DNA of 33,515 nucleotides from CAZMLC01 sp964567125 (GTDB lineage Bacteria; Verrucomicrobiota; Kiritimatiellia; RFP12; UBA1067), in the NCBI GenBank assembly GCA_964567125.1, contig CAZMLC010000024.1, positions 1 through 33,515 of the forward strand. The letters run 5' to 3'. Positions within the stretch are counted from its first letter, which is position 1. Each line of letters starts with the position of its first letter. Positions 23,901 through 33,100 of this stretch are shown in pieces. The notes below the pieces were generated by a model. It worked only from the letters and a program-made list of their open reading frames with translations, searched no databases and was not told where the DNA came from. Made by a program: the position numbers and the translations under genes.

Positions 23901-26900
23901 TCGCGCCGCCCGCAGTCCTCATCACCGGCGGTGGCGGCACAGGCGCAGTCGCCGAAGCCGTGATCAATAACGGCGCGGTGACCAGCATCCGCATGCTCTC
24001 CCCGGGCACAGGCTACACCAGTATTCCGACCGCGACGCTCAACGGTGGCGGGCCGATCTCTTCCGCGTCCATCCGCGGCGTCACGCTCTGCGTGCCGGCA
24101 GCGAAGGACGGCGGCCTGACCAAGACCGGCGCGGGTACGCTGACGCTCACGGCGACCAACACCTACCGCGGTCCGACGGTCATCGCAGGCGGGACGCTCA
24201 TCCCTGCCAGCAGCAATTCCCTGCCTGCAGGCTCTGACCTCGTATTTGCCGGCGGCACGCTGTCGCTGAACGGGTACACCCACACCAACCATGCCACGCG
24301 CATCTCAGGCTCAGGAACGCTGATCAGCGGTGCGCTGACAACCTCTTCCTTGGTCAAGGAGGGCGATGGCACGTTCGACCTTTCAACCCGCGTAAAACCG
24401 CATGCGGAAGAGTTGGCGACGGCGATCCGCAAAGCCAAGATTCCCGGCTTGCGCGAATATCGTCTGAATGGGTCATCAACCAGCACCAACGGCCTGGAGA
24501 CCGCAGCCTATGGTCCCGTCATCCAGCTCTCGACGCGTGCGCTGTTCGGCAATGCAAGCTCCCAAAACGGTGGTGCGATGCTCAACAACGCCTGGTGGCC
24601 GGACAACTCCGTCTATGTGTATACCGGATACATCTGGAACAGCGATCCGACGAATGTCACCTGGACCTTCATGCAGAATATGGACGACACCTTCCTCATG
24701 TATCTTGACGGCAATGTGATCCTCAACAAGGGCTTCGCGACGATCCTGCCCAACCGGACAACCGCGAATGCAGCTACGCACTGCACCCTCACGCTCTCGC
24801 CCGGACCGCACGCCATTGAGATCCGCGCGGGACAAGGTGGCGGCGGTGTCGGCGGCTATTGGACCAAGGGCGATGGTACCCGCCCCGCATGGGGCATTGA
24901 TCGCCGCGGACGCGACGAAGCCAATACCAACTATTGCGAATTCGTCACAGACCCGGGTGATGGCTCGATCTTCACCGTCAACAATCCGTACGACGAACTG
25001 GGAATCACCTTCACACCTGTTTCGACGGTAGTGCCGTCGCTTCCTGCAGATGTGGCAGCCGGCGTGGGCGCTATCGCCAAAGGATTCTCGGTGATCTATG
25101 CAGGCACGATCCCAGTGCTCTCGGACACCATCTTGGACGACACCTTCTGGAGCGTTAAGAATCTTGGAAGTTCCAACCGCTTCGATCGCGTGGCATACGT
25201 CATGGCGCTCGAACATCCGACCTATGGCCGCCAGTGGGTCTGGGCCTCTTTTGAACCGCCCTTCACGGATCGTTCGAAACTGGCACTGCCGATTACCGCG
25301 AAACGGATGTGCTTCCAGCGCCGTATCAACCACCTCACGGTCCGCGCGAGCGCCAATGCGAATGTTACCTCCGTTGACGATGTCTCAACCGGCAACATCG
25401 AATGGTATCCGAACGACTATAACAATGCCTTGCCTTCGTCCACGGCGTTTGACCGTGGATACTCTGGCGACGGAAATATTTACGACTTTGACGATGTGAA
25501 CAGCGGTTCGGACGGCACCTTTAATGGAAACACATCAGGGTATGGATGTTTCCAAGTGCATAACTTCGGCCTTAACCAAACCCTTTTCGCGATCAACCAC
25601 TTCGGTAAAACCAACTACAAGCCCTGCATCGGTATTGGCAACAAGCCCAACGACGTGAACAATCTCGACTGGACCTTTACAGAGAATGCCACTGACTACA
25701 CGGTACGCGAACTCTACATTCTCACCCGCGACGTTGCGCCGAACACCGCTCCTGTTGTGCAGGTCAATGCAGGAACCTTGCGCATCGTCGATGCCATTGG
25801 CACAGCGCCGGTGCCTGCGGATATCCGCGCCAAGGTCGGAACACTGGCTAATGGATATGACACGGTCTATTATTCACCGGTTGATACCACGGCCGCCGCC
25901 GCATACAACGGCACAGCCTACGCCGTGGACAACTCCGCCGCGACGGCACCCTTTGACCGCGTGGCCTATTTCTATGAACTCAGGAAGCCAGGTGAATCCA
26001 CCTCGACCTGGATCTGGGTCTCCTTCAATGCCCACACGCAGGATCGGACGAAACTCGGTTACCCGAACCGCAATGGCGCAACCGTGGTCTGGCAGCAGAA
26101 GGTCTTTGGCATGGATGTCCGCTCCAACTCCTCCAACATCACGGAAGTGACGGGTGCGGATACGGGCAACCTGGAAATCTGGCCTTCTAACTACGCGCAA
26201 GGCACCAAGCTCGGTCTCGGCGGCAGTTCATCAGCCTACGACTTTGACGATGATATCGGCGGCAACACGGGCATCGGCCACGGCTGCTTCCAGATCCACA
26301 ACTGGGGCGCGAAGCAGACGCTGATCGCCATCTCGCACTGCGGCAGTGCAGGCAACGTGCTCGGTCTGGGTATCGGTAATAATCCGAGCCCGACCTCCAA
26401 TAACGATCTGGATTATACCTTCACCTACAACGCGGCGAATTATGACGTACGCAACCTCTACGTTTTCGTGCGTCCGGTAACGTCGGCTGAAGATGCCGGG
26501 CACCTCCTCGCGGATGCGGACATCGCGCTCGCGCAGGGTGCGGTGCTCGACCTCAATGCCAGCACGCAGACGATCCACTCCATCACAGGACAGGGCACGA
26601 TCTCGAACGGGACGCTCTCCGCCAGCGCCGTGCTGAGTCCAGCAGGTGACGGTGTGGTCGGGACGCTTGCCCTTTCAGACGTCAGCTTCGTCGCGGGGGC
26701 GCGCTATACCGCGGATCTCGGCGACCTGCTGGATGTCACCGGCATGCTCAACCTCTCCGGCCTGACCATCCACATCAATAACCCTGAGGCGCTGGTGCGT
26801 GCGCAGATCTATACCTTGATCCGTACCACAGGCGGCATCACAGGTTCGGCCACGCTGTCACCCCAATTGCCCAAGGGATGGAGGCTGGAACGCGATGGGA

Positions 26901-26950
26901 ACACCATGACTCTTGCCATTGCGCGCGGCACGGTTATTCACCTCCGCTAA
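17993..26950 (+). CDS. Giant exported SGNH hydrolase with beta-strand repeats and twin C-terminal domains
   Basis: A 2985-residue secreted protein. Signal peptide about 1-34. The SGNH/GDSL hydrolase domain (about 38-250) has MPLGDSITYG with Ser47, HIGTND (131-136) and the Asp224/His227 motif DNLHP, so the catalytic triad looks intact; such domains deacetylate or cut esters on polysaccharides. Then come an Ig-like segment (about 258-365) and a very long beta-rich region. That region has autotransporter-associated repeats such as GGLAKTGPGTLTLTTANTHTG (about 744-795) and GGLTKTGAGTLTLTATNTY (about 2041-2097). Further parts are a carbohydrate-binding-like segment (about 997-1170), a PA14-like segment (about 2170-2340) and two copies of an unrecognised domain (about 2365-2582 and 2616-2832). 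It ends MTLAIARGTVIHLR, with no outer-membrane barrel and no PEP-CTERM or similar sorting tail, so anchoring is unclear. Confidence 0.93.
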   Translation: MNMHYCGWVNVLSAIRCTLLTTLILFFLACPAFAQTPTLRIMPLGDSITYGANRDGIGGGYRYPLYVALTNAGYMVDYIGTQTTMPHVGLGPEINHQGHSGWHVSNTSNGLYENILSWLAQIDDPDVVLVHIGTNDTGDAPKFPGTINELDALILRIATARPYAHIIVTTLLKRGPSESDAQNVLINTYFNPYVEGVVTAHQQAGRRVHFLDMHAYLERTDMYDNLHPNNAGYGKMAAAWLPAITNIVTPYGDLLSPAVASVKMPTANALTITFSKPIDFTASPALSNPAAWALSPTGTIASISILPANPRTVTLTVSGLSATTPSTLSFNGSVTDLIPASRGGPFTTALSGAIGTFTLSGMRAWTGLGADALWSTTNNWVGTMVPTSAETAFFFGSANNKTNIFLGSRATAAGITFAQDAAAYTIGLPNETLALSPPNYNAAVTLPAGAANSQTIPATLLVGGNLNIYNYEPSKMLTVNYTNSASRNIYIFGNGPVTFNTLRRPTGTESNDVNYIRFDLRGSAPVICTGPITIGQLWKDNGYVPSELILAPQTTNIFCRNDWQLGISGVTISGGEGTVLRLIHAQANTPAAIAVQSANPNTISVRLECPTGLATLNKGYGGWTRGTLVLTYPDNQIDSAITLDRGNCIQVPFVAPNSTPNPLGACANLNFANPKDNGVYARLRVTSDSNCSMDKTLTVDKDRAIVENAGSGLLTLTGPITGAGTLAFETSGNSVFSGIRSGSGGLAKTGPGTLTLTTANTHTGGTFIEGGTLAVNTGATLGSGSVTLSGGTLALNATGASSYSASVPAVTLTDSSALTIPAATASSVTLSSLSLNANVLTIRAPSAGTAANRIFINGLSDGPVNGIILNGGPATYSASTGLAPRTLSPVALSGDTLPNAAGSAATADTAPATSFAIAQSLTTLGQFNYTAASPATLDLGGGILALDYLNATPSSLTVINGTLTASGAPANSDYAGLRTISIVPLTSDAATGLSTSKTYSHLLDFGNQSPATINGVAFTQGASTGTGTGYSGFPNGNGYDNFNTWTNDLPSETCSGLLRLLRDMNYNNGNWTGVLTGLTPGAIYEVSLYFRAWDGPPNTQERRTLFQFYSASASLPDASLIYATQPNSANALVYRYMAPASGTFKIAATSISGISGCFGLANEQLAPASGTPPSSGSLVLSGPLAISAALADNGAPTALTATGTDPITLSGPISLTGPVRLDAPVTLAPAATVTQAFNGPVSGNTLTLNGAGRVILNTANIGLAGATVISNGILEVAHSQSLGASVLPNVTVASGGALAIGQTVNNSIVLPQTIAIAGNGPDGLGALRYDYDAQQFNAFSSIILADDAAVGGTAPLYLPYNGQRGRYDIRNGTLDFGGHSLSKVGTSSMILTSPRIQGVTPDTDITVQGGVLGLESYTDLGGSFTNTVTVATDAIFDLYNLVQPINWTLALADGARLSIRSGNTNHNTWLGPVTLTGGQAILDGSTGYGHNTIMGQITGEGGLRKAYGGFTYLLNTANTFTGAISVINGSLYAYAPGSTPTAPAALSVSGTGEFVVRNAADGWSLAQIEALAASGAFQSRSAFLGIDTTADLTYTADWPAAGLAKVGPYALTLTGSWSAPGAIRVHDGTLNINGMTGRSFNLENNSVQVGYDNWTASCGILPLTGSTAIETTDFGYNRAQPLIGVGTFGSSRGILTLSDTAFVKGRLHVGRDGGSAGAVYQTGGVFLNTGGSAADGRIGESGFGYYEISGGALTNKGYTQLSHNNGAYGTLRIKGEGHVIQNSGATPAQGAGGDNPAAYYGGTLGTRAGYGHFFLSGNGTIDTGVGNLELGTWTDVNSYNNGYGFLTLEENSRVSANAIILANRNGSPLAVVTLKGGILDTKYLQKGGNNAANNTAQAAINFDGGTLSIRETGSAIRTAVNNAPTLLTVHSGGAVIDTPSGITASLDLPLQPAGNGVGFIELNAQGSGYIAPPAVLITGGGGTGAVAEAVINNGAVTSIRMLSPGTGYTSIPTATLNGGGPISSASIRGVTLCVPAAKDGGLTKTGAGTLTLTATNTYRGPTVIAGGTLIPASSNSLPAGSDLVFAGGTLSLNGYTHTNHATRISGSGTLISGALTTSSLVKEGDGTFDLSTRVKPHAEELATAIRKAKIPGLREYRLNGSSTSTNGLETAAYGPVIQLSTRALFGNASSQNGGAMLNNAWWPDNSVYVYTGYIWNSDPTNVTWTFMQNMDDTFLMYLDGNVILNKGFATILPNRTTANAATHCTLTLSPGPHAIEIRAGQGGGGVGGYWTKGDGTRPAWGIDRRGRDEANTNYCEFVTDPGDGSIFTVNNPYDELGITFTPVSTVVPSLPADVAAGVGAIAKGFSVIYAGTIPVLSDTILDDTFWSVKNLGSSNRFDRVAYVMALEHPTYGRQWVWASFEPPFTDRSKLALPITAKRMCFQRRINHLTVRASANANVTSVDDVSTGNIEWYPNDYNNALPSSTAFDRGYSGDGNIYDFDDVNSGSDGTFNGNTSGYGCFQVHNFGLNQTLFAINHFGKTNYKPCIGIGNKPNDVNNLDWTFTENATDYTVRELYILTRDVAPNTAPVVQVNAGTLRIVDAIGTAPVPADIRAKVGTLANGYDTVYYSPVDTTAAAAYNGTAYAVDNSAATAPFDRVAYFYELRKPGESTSTWIWVSFNAHTQDRTKLGYPNRNGATVVWQQKVFGMDVRSNSSNITEVTGADTGNLEIWPSNYAQGTKLGLGGSSSAYDFDDDIGGNTGIGHGCFQIHNWGAKQTLIAISHCGSAGNVLGLGIGNNPSPTSNNDLDYTFTYNAANYDVRNLYVFVRPVTSAEDAGHLLADADIALAQGAVLDLNASTQTIHSITGQGTISNGTLSASAVLSPAGDGVVGTLALSDVSFVAGARYTADLGDLLDVTGMLNLSGLTIHINNPEALVRAQIYTLIRTTGGITGSATLSPQLPKGWRLERDGNTMTLAIARGTVIHLR
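25085..25735 (+). repeat. Unrecognised domain, copy 1 within the giant SGNH protein
   Basis: This codes for about 217 residues beginning KGFSVIYAG, with RVAYVMALE, WVWASFEPP, LTVRASANA, GNIEWYPNDY (from residue 2467), YDFDDVNSG, GYGCFQVHNF, CIGIGNKP and YTVRELYILTR. The same order of motifs is found in copy 2 and at the end of the sialate esterase. Confidence 0.85.
25838..26487 (+). repeat. Unrecognised domain, copy 2 within the giant SGNH protein
   Basis: This codes for about 217 residues beginning NGYDTVYYS, with RVAYFYELR, WIWVSFNAHTQDRTKLGYP, MDVRSNSSN, GNLEIWPSNY (from residue 2725), YDFDDDIGG, HGCFQIHNW, LGIGNNP and YDVRNLYVFVR. It is closer to the esterase copy than to copy 1 in several blocks, such as the T-x-D-x-x-KLG-x-P segment. 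Confidence 0.85.
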
Positions 26951-26961
26951 CGGAGATTGTT
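26942..26961 (+). terminator. Possible weak terminator overlapping the stop codon
   Basis: CTCCG-CTAA-CGGAG followed by ATTGTT places the TAA stop codon in the loop of a 5-bp hairpin. The T-tract is poor and the sequence then runs into the gap, so this is only a candidate. Confidence 0.25.
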
Positions 26962-27061
26962 NNNNNNNNNNNNNNNNNNNNNNNNNNNNNNNNNNNNNNN
27001 NNNNNNNNNNNNNNNNNNNNNNNNNNNNNNNNNNNNNNNNNNNNNNNNNNNNNNNNNNNNN
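26962..27061. other. Assembly gap of 100 N
   Basis: Exactly 100 unknown bases. The left flank ends in ATTGTT and the right flank begins with ATTGTT, so the two contigs may really overlap here by a few bases. Confidence 0.99.
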
Positions 27062-27105
27062 ATTGTTATTGGGGTTGTTGTTTGCAGTAATAAGGAAAGA
27101 TTTTT

Positions 27106-30100
27106 ATGAGTATCCCTGCGCGGTTTTCGTCGTGGCTGATGATTGCATTGATTCTGCTCCTCAGCCAGCCATTCACTGTACATGCGCACATCCGCATCAA
27201 CGAAGTCTGCGCCGACAACAGTTCCAGCCTGCTCGCTGCAGATGACAGCGCCCCGGACTGGATTGAACTGTACAATGACAGCGCGGTTTCCACGAATCTT
27301 TCCGGCTGGTTCCTGGCGGACAGCAGCAACGCATTAAAGCAATGGCGGTTTCCGACCAACACGCTCCTTGAGGCAAACAGCTATCTGATCGTGTTCGCGG
27401 ATAGCGCCACCAATGCGCTGATTGCCGGACAACTCCATGCGAATTTCAACCTCTCAAAGAGCGGGGAGTCTCTGTTTCTCGTCCACCCCGATGGCGTAAC
27501 CATCGAAGATTTCCTCGAGATTCCGCAACAAAGGCAGGATATCTCGTATGGTCCCGCGCCGCAACTCACTCCGCTTGTCCAGGAAGATGACCCCCTGAGC
27601 TTCACGATCCCCAATGCAACCGGCACAGCCCCCACCAATACCGCGTCAGGCGCCCTGGGTTTTGTGGAGACGAAGAGCGTTTTCACCGTCAAATATTATG
27701 TGATGAAAAGCTCTCCCGGCAACATCGACACGGCACAGGCCTGGGTCGCGGACTCCACGAAGTGGAGCGCGGCAGCCGCCTATCCGATCGTCACCAATGC
27801 GGCTGTCCTCAACTACCATGCAACCGGAACGCTCGGCATCTTTGACAACGATATGACCTTTCCCAGCCAGCCGTTCAACACCGCGATCGCCAACTTTGTC
27901 CTGACCGCGGAGGGCGGCATCTACATTCCTGAACCGGGTCTCTGGACCTTCTCTGTCGCCAGCGACGATGGCTTCCGGCTCAAAATATCCGGACAAGGCG
28001 TCAATTATACCGCCGAATTCCCCAATGGTCGCGGCCTCGGTCCCACACATACTGTTTTCAATTTCCCCGTAGCCGGAGCCTATGCCATCAACCTGATCAT
28101 GTTCCAAGGTGGCGGCGGTGCTGGCCTTGAATTCGCCGTGGCCAAGGGCGATGAAGATAACTGGAGCACCTCCGTCTTCACCTTGGTCGGTGCGACCAAC
28201 TCCCCGGTCCAGCACCTCGGCGCCTTTGGTTCCTTCATCACGACCAATGTGACGTCGACCATGAAGGGGACGAACGCGCGCGTGGACACGCGCTACGATT
28301 TCGACGTCAACCAGCTGCCGGAAACCAACGACACCGTCATGCTTGCCGTACGTTTCAGCGATGGCGTTGTCGCGACCCTCAATGGCCAGACCGTCCTCTC
28401 TTCAAACGCGCCCACCTCCCTCGCCTGGAATAGCACGGCCACTGCAACGCGGCCGATCAGCGATATCCTGACCTGGGTCAATATTCCCGTACCGCGCGCA
28501 CTCCTGACGCTCGGCACCAATACCCTCACCCTGTCCGGCCTCAACAATGCCGCGGCGAACGGCGACTTTTTCCTGCAAGCAAAACTGACGCACGCAACCG
28601 GCATCCTCTATCCCTTCTATTTCAAACAGCCCACGCCGCAAAAAGTCAATGCGGAGGGATGCACCGCACCGACACCGGAGATTCTCTTCAGCGCTCCGCG
28701 CGGCTACAAGCAAGGCCCCTTTCAATTGGAACTCACGTGCCCCGGCTCAACCAATACGATCTATTACACGCTCAACGGCAAAGAACCGACGCTCCTGACC
28801 GGCACGCCCTATACCAGCCCGATCAACATTGTCTCAACTGCGGTTGTCCGCGCCTGCATTGTCGACCCCCAGACCGCCTTCCAGAATGTCACGACCGTAA
28901 GCTACCTCTTCCTGAACGATATTCTGGTCCAAAACACCAATCCTCCGCCAGGGTTCCCGACGAACAATACCGTGACCGGCAATGGTGCATACACCAACTG
29001 CATCCGCTACGGTATGGATCCCGTCATTGTGAATGGTACGGACGGTCCGCGCGTGCGCAAGACCTTTACAAATGATATCCCCACGCTCTCGATCGTCACC
29101 GACCTCTCCAATCTCTTTGACGAATACACGGGCATTTACCTCTATTCGCGCAATCGCGGCAGAGGCTGGGAACGCCCCATCTCGCTCGAACTCATCGATC
29201 CTGTCCACGGCAATACCAAGGAGTTCCAGATCAATGCCGGCATCCGTATCCGCGGTGCCTATAGCCGCGACCCGCGTTACCCGAAATATTCCTTACGCCT
29301 CTTTTTCCGTTCGGAGTACGGTGCCGGGAAACTGAATTTCCCGCTCTTCGGCGACGAAGGCGCCAGCAGCTTCGATAAGGTCGATTTGCGCTGCTCGCAA
29401 AACCACTCCTGGGCGCAGAGCGCCGATGCCAACGAAACGTTCATCAACGATGTCTATTCGCGCGATGCCCAGCGCGATATGGGTCAACCTTACACGCGCA
29501 GCCGCTACTACCACATCTACATCAACGGCACCTACTGGGGCCTCTATCAGACCCAGGAACGCGCCGATGCCGAATATGCCGCCTCCTACTTCAAGGACAC
29601 GGATCCCACGCATTACGATGCGATCAAGCTAAGCAGCGGTTCGCTGGAGGCCGATGACGGCACCAAGGACAGCTGGATCTCCTTGTGGGATCTCGCCATC
29701 AATCAAAATGCCGCCACGGCCAACTATGGCAATCCGGTGACCTATAACCGTCTGCGCGGCTTGAATCCCGATGGCACGCGCAATCCGGCCTACCCGGTCT
29801 ATGTGGATACCACCAACCTGATCTGCCGTTTCCTCGTCATGCAGGCCACCATGGATACGGACTCTCCGATCGTAGGTGGAAATACAGGCCCCAACAACAT
29901 GGTGGCCATGTTCAATGCCGTGAATTCGGATGGCTACAAATGGTTCTGCCACGATTGCGAATGGTCGCTGATCAATCGTGCGCCGTACGTTATCCCGAAC
30001 GGCAATATCGCCCATTTCGGAACCGGCACAGGTACGACCAGCGGCGTTCCCTGGACCGCGCAGGGCTCCTTCAATCCCGCAACGCTGCATCAGGCGCTGA

Positions 30101-33100
30101 TGTATAACCCCGACTACCGCAAAACATTCGCGCAGCTGACGCAAAAGTACTTCTTTAACGACGGCGCACTCTCCACGAACAATGCGGTGCTGCGCTTCAG
30201 AAGCCGCATGACTGAAATCGATGATGCCGTCTGTGCCGAGTCGGCACGCTGGGGTAAAGGTACCGGCACCACGAGCAAGAAGCGCCAGGACTGGCTGAAC
30301 GCCTGTTCCTGGATCATCACGAACTGTCTGATGCGCCGCAATGATTACGTGATCGACCACTTCCGCGCACGCGGATGGTTCTCCCGAATCGATGCGCCGC
30401 AGAAGTTCCCTGTCGGCAGCATACTCCCGTACGGCACCGCGGTACAGGTCGTCGCGACCAACGCCTTCTACTACACGCTCAACGGCAGCGATCCGCTGCT
30501 GCCCGATGGCTCGCTGAGTCTCGCGGCGCGCGCCTGCACGAATCAAGCCGGCTTCGTCGCCGCGCAAACCTTCATCGCACGCGGCAGCACTTGGCGCTAT
30601 TTCGATCAGGGTTCCATGCCGACCAATCAAGCGGTTGCGTGGAATGACCTCGCCTATAACGATAGCGTATGGGCAGCGGGTCCGGCGATCTTCGGCCATG
30701 CCGGAGGGACGCCGACCAATCCGGTTTCCACGGTAACCCGGCACTATGTTTCAGGTACCAGCGGCCCGCTGGTCAACACCACCTACTTCCGCAAAAAATT
30801 CACGCTACCCTCCCTTGATCAGGCCCCCAACCTCTCGACCTCGCTGCTCTGCGACGACGGCGCGGTGCTCTACATCAACGGCGTGGAGGCCTTGCGGCAC
30901 AACATGCCGAACACGGCCGTCACGTATTCAACATTTGCCTCGACCGCGAAGTCTGGCACCAACCAGACCACCTATGTGACGCAGGTACTCGATCCTTCAC
31001 TCTTGCGCTCCGGCGAAAATCTCGTGGCGGTCGAGATCCATCAGATCCATTCAACCAGCAGCGACCTCTATTTCGATCTCGACCTGAAAACAGATGGCGC
31101 GGCGGCAACCAATGCCAACCTCTATATCGCCAACATGACAGCGCTCGGTTCGCATGCGGTCGGCGCGCGCAGTTTCAGCGCAACCAATTGGAGCGAATAT
31201 GCCTCCATCGCTTTCAGCGCCACAGCCGAAGCACCGGAAAATCCGGAGGAAACCCCCGACTATTCCGTGCTCCGCATCTCCAAAGTCATGTATGCGCCGC
31301 AGACCCCGAACGAAGCGGAAGCGGCTGCAGGCGGCATCCCAGCGTCAACCAAGGATGCCCGCGATTACTATGCCTGGATCGAACTCTGCAACACCGGCGA
31401 TAAAACACTCGACCTGACCGGCGTCACATTAACAAACAACATCAAAGCAGCGAGCAGCACCTTCTCCGGCATCACGCTGCCACCGCTCGGCCGACTCTTT
31501 GTCGTGAAGCATTTCAACTCCTTCCGCGCCCGCTATCCGAGCAACACGCAAGCCGTCGTGACGTGGACCAGCGGTAATATCGCGCGCAGCGGCAGCCTCA
31601 CCGACCCCTCGAAGCGGTTCACGCTCAAAGATCCTTCCGGCGCCATCATTCAGGATTTCGCCTACGACGGCGATACCTGGCTCGGCGGCACCAGCGGTGC
31701 AAAAAATACAGGCCGCTGGTGGAACATGGCGGATCTCTATGCCGATGCCTCGGTCTGGAGCACAGAGGCGAACTGGGTCTTAAGTTCCGCGAACGAACCG
31801 CCATTGATCGCCAGCGAAAACGGCGGTGCAATCGAATCGCCCTATGGCACCGATTACAGCGTGATCCGCGTAACGCGCCTGATGTTCGCCCCGCGCGATC
31901 CTACGGCCGTTGAACAGGCGTTCCTCCCGACCTACACCCGCGATGACTACGCCTGGTTGGAGCTGACCAACACCGGCGACAAACCCATGAATCTCGCGGG
32001 ATACATCATGACGAACGACATTGCCTGCGTTTTCAAGTCAATCGATCTTCCTCCTGGGGGCCGCTATCTGGTCTGCAAAAAGAAAGAGGCGTTTGATGTG
32101 CGCTATCCACTCAACATGACACCGAATGATTCCGGCCGCGACCGCAAGAGCTGGGACAGCGGCAACCTCTCGCGCAATGGACTTCATTCGATTGATTTCT
32201 ACGCGCCCAACGGCGAATTCCTCTACGCGCTGAGTTATACAAACACGTGGCTCTCCGGCGCAGCCGATAACACCGGCCGCTGGCTGGAATTGATCGACCC
32301 CACCTGCCCGCTCAGCGCTATGCGCAAGGAATCCTCGTGGCGCGTCAACGGTCCTATTGTCCAGCCCACCAAACCCACGCAGCTGGTGATCTCGGAAATT
32401 TATTTCCAACCCCCGGAAGGCCGCAACTATGAACAGTTCATCGAACTGCTCAATGTCGGACTCGACCCCCTCGATCTGACCGGCGTTCAGCTCAGTGCGT
32501 CGACCATCCAGTTCACCTTCCCCGCGGAAACCGTTTTAGCGCAAGGTAAAACCATCATCGTCGCCGCGCACCGCGACGAATTCGCCTCGCGCTATCAGGA
32601 TGAAAGCCTGCCCACCTTCTATCCCGGCATCGCGGTCGCCGGATCGTGGATCAACGGGTTCCTCACAACCAACGATACCGTGACCCTCATCGCCGCCAAC
32701 GGCGAGACCATTCTTGCACAGAGCTATTCCGCTGAATGGGCGCCGCGCGCAGCCGGCTATGGCAGCTCGCTGGAGCTACGCGCACCGGAACAGTTACCGC
32801 GCTCAGCCTCCGACCGTGCCATCGCACTGAACCGCGAGGTGTTCTGGCAGCCCAGTTCCGCCTATCGCGGTTCGCCGGGCCGGCTTGAATCAACTGCGCA
32901 CCTGCTACGGATCTCGGAAGTTCTGGCCCACGGCGTAACCGATTACTCCGATTGGATTGAGCTGCACAACCCGACTGCGGAAGCACGCTCGCTCAATCAG
33001 TTCTACATCAGCGACACCATCAGTAATCCGCGCCGTCTGGCCCTTTCGGCCGCCGCAACCATTCTGCCCGGCGGCTTCTTCACCTTTAATCCCTTTGAAG

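Noticed and set aside
26900..26950. PEP-CTERM or other C-terminal sorting signal on the giant SGNH protein
   Set aside because: The protein ends in TLAIARGTVIHLR with no PEP-type motif, no hydrophobic helix and no basic tail cluster.
29629..30744. 371-codon open frame antisense to the CotH domain
   Set aside because: The plus strand encodes a recognisable domain throughout; the antisense frame is an Arg/Gly/Ile-rich shadow.
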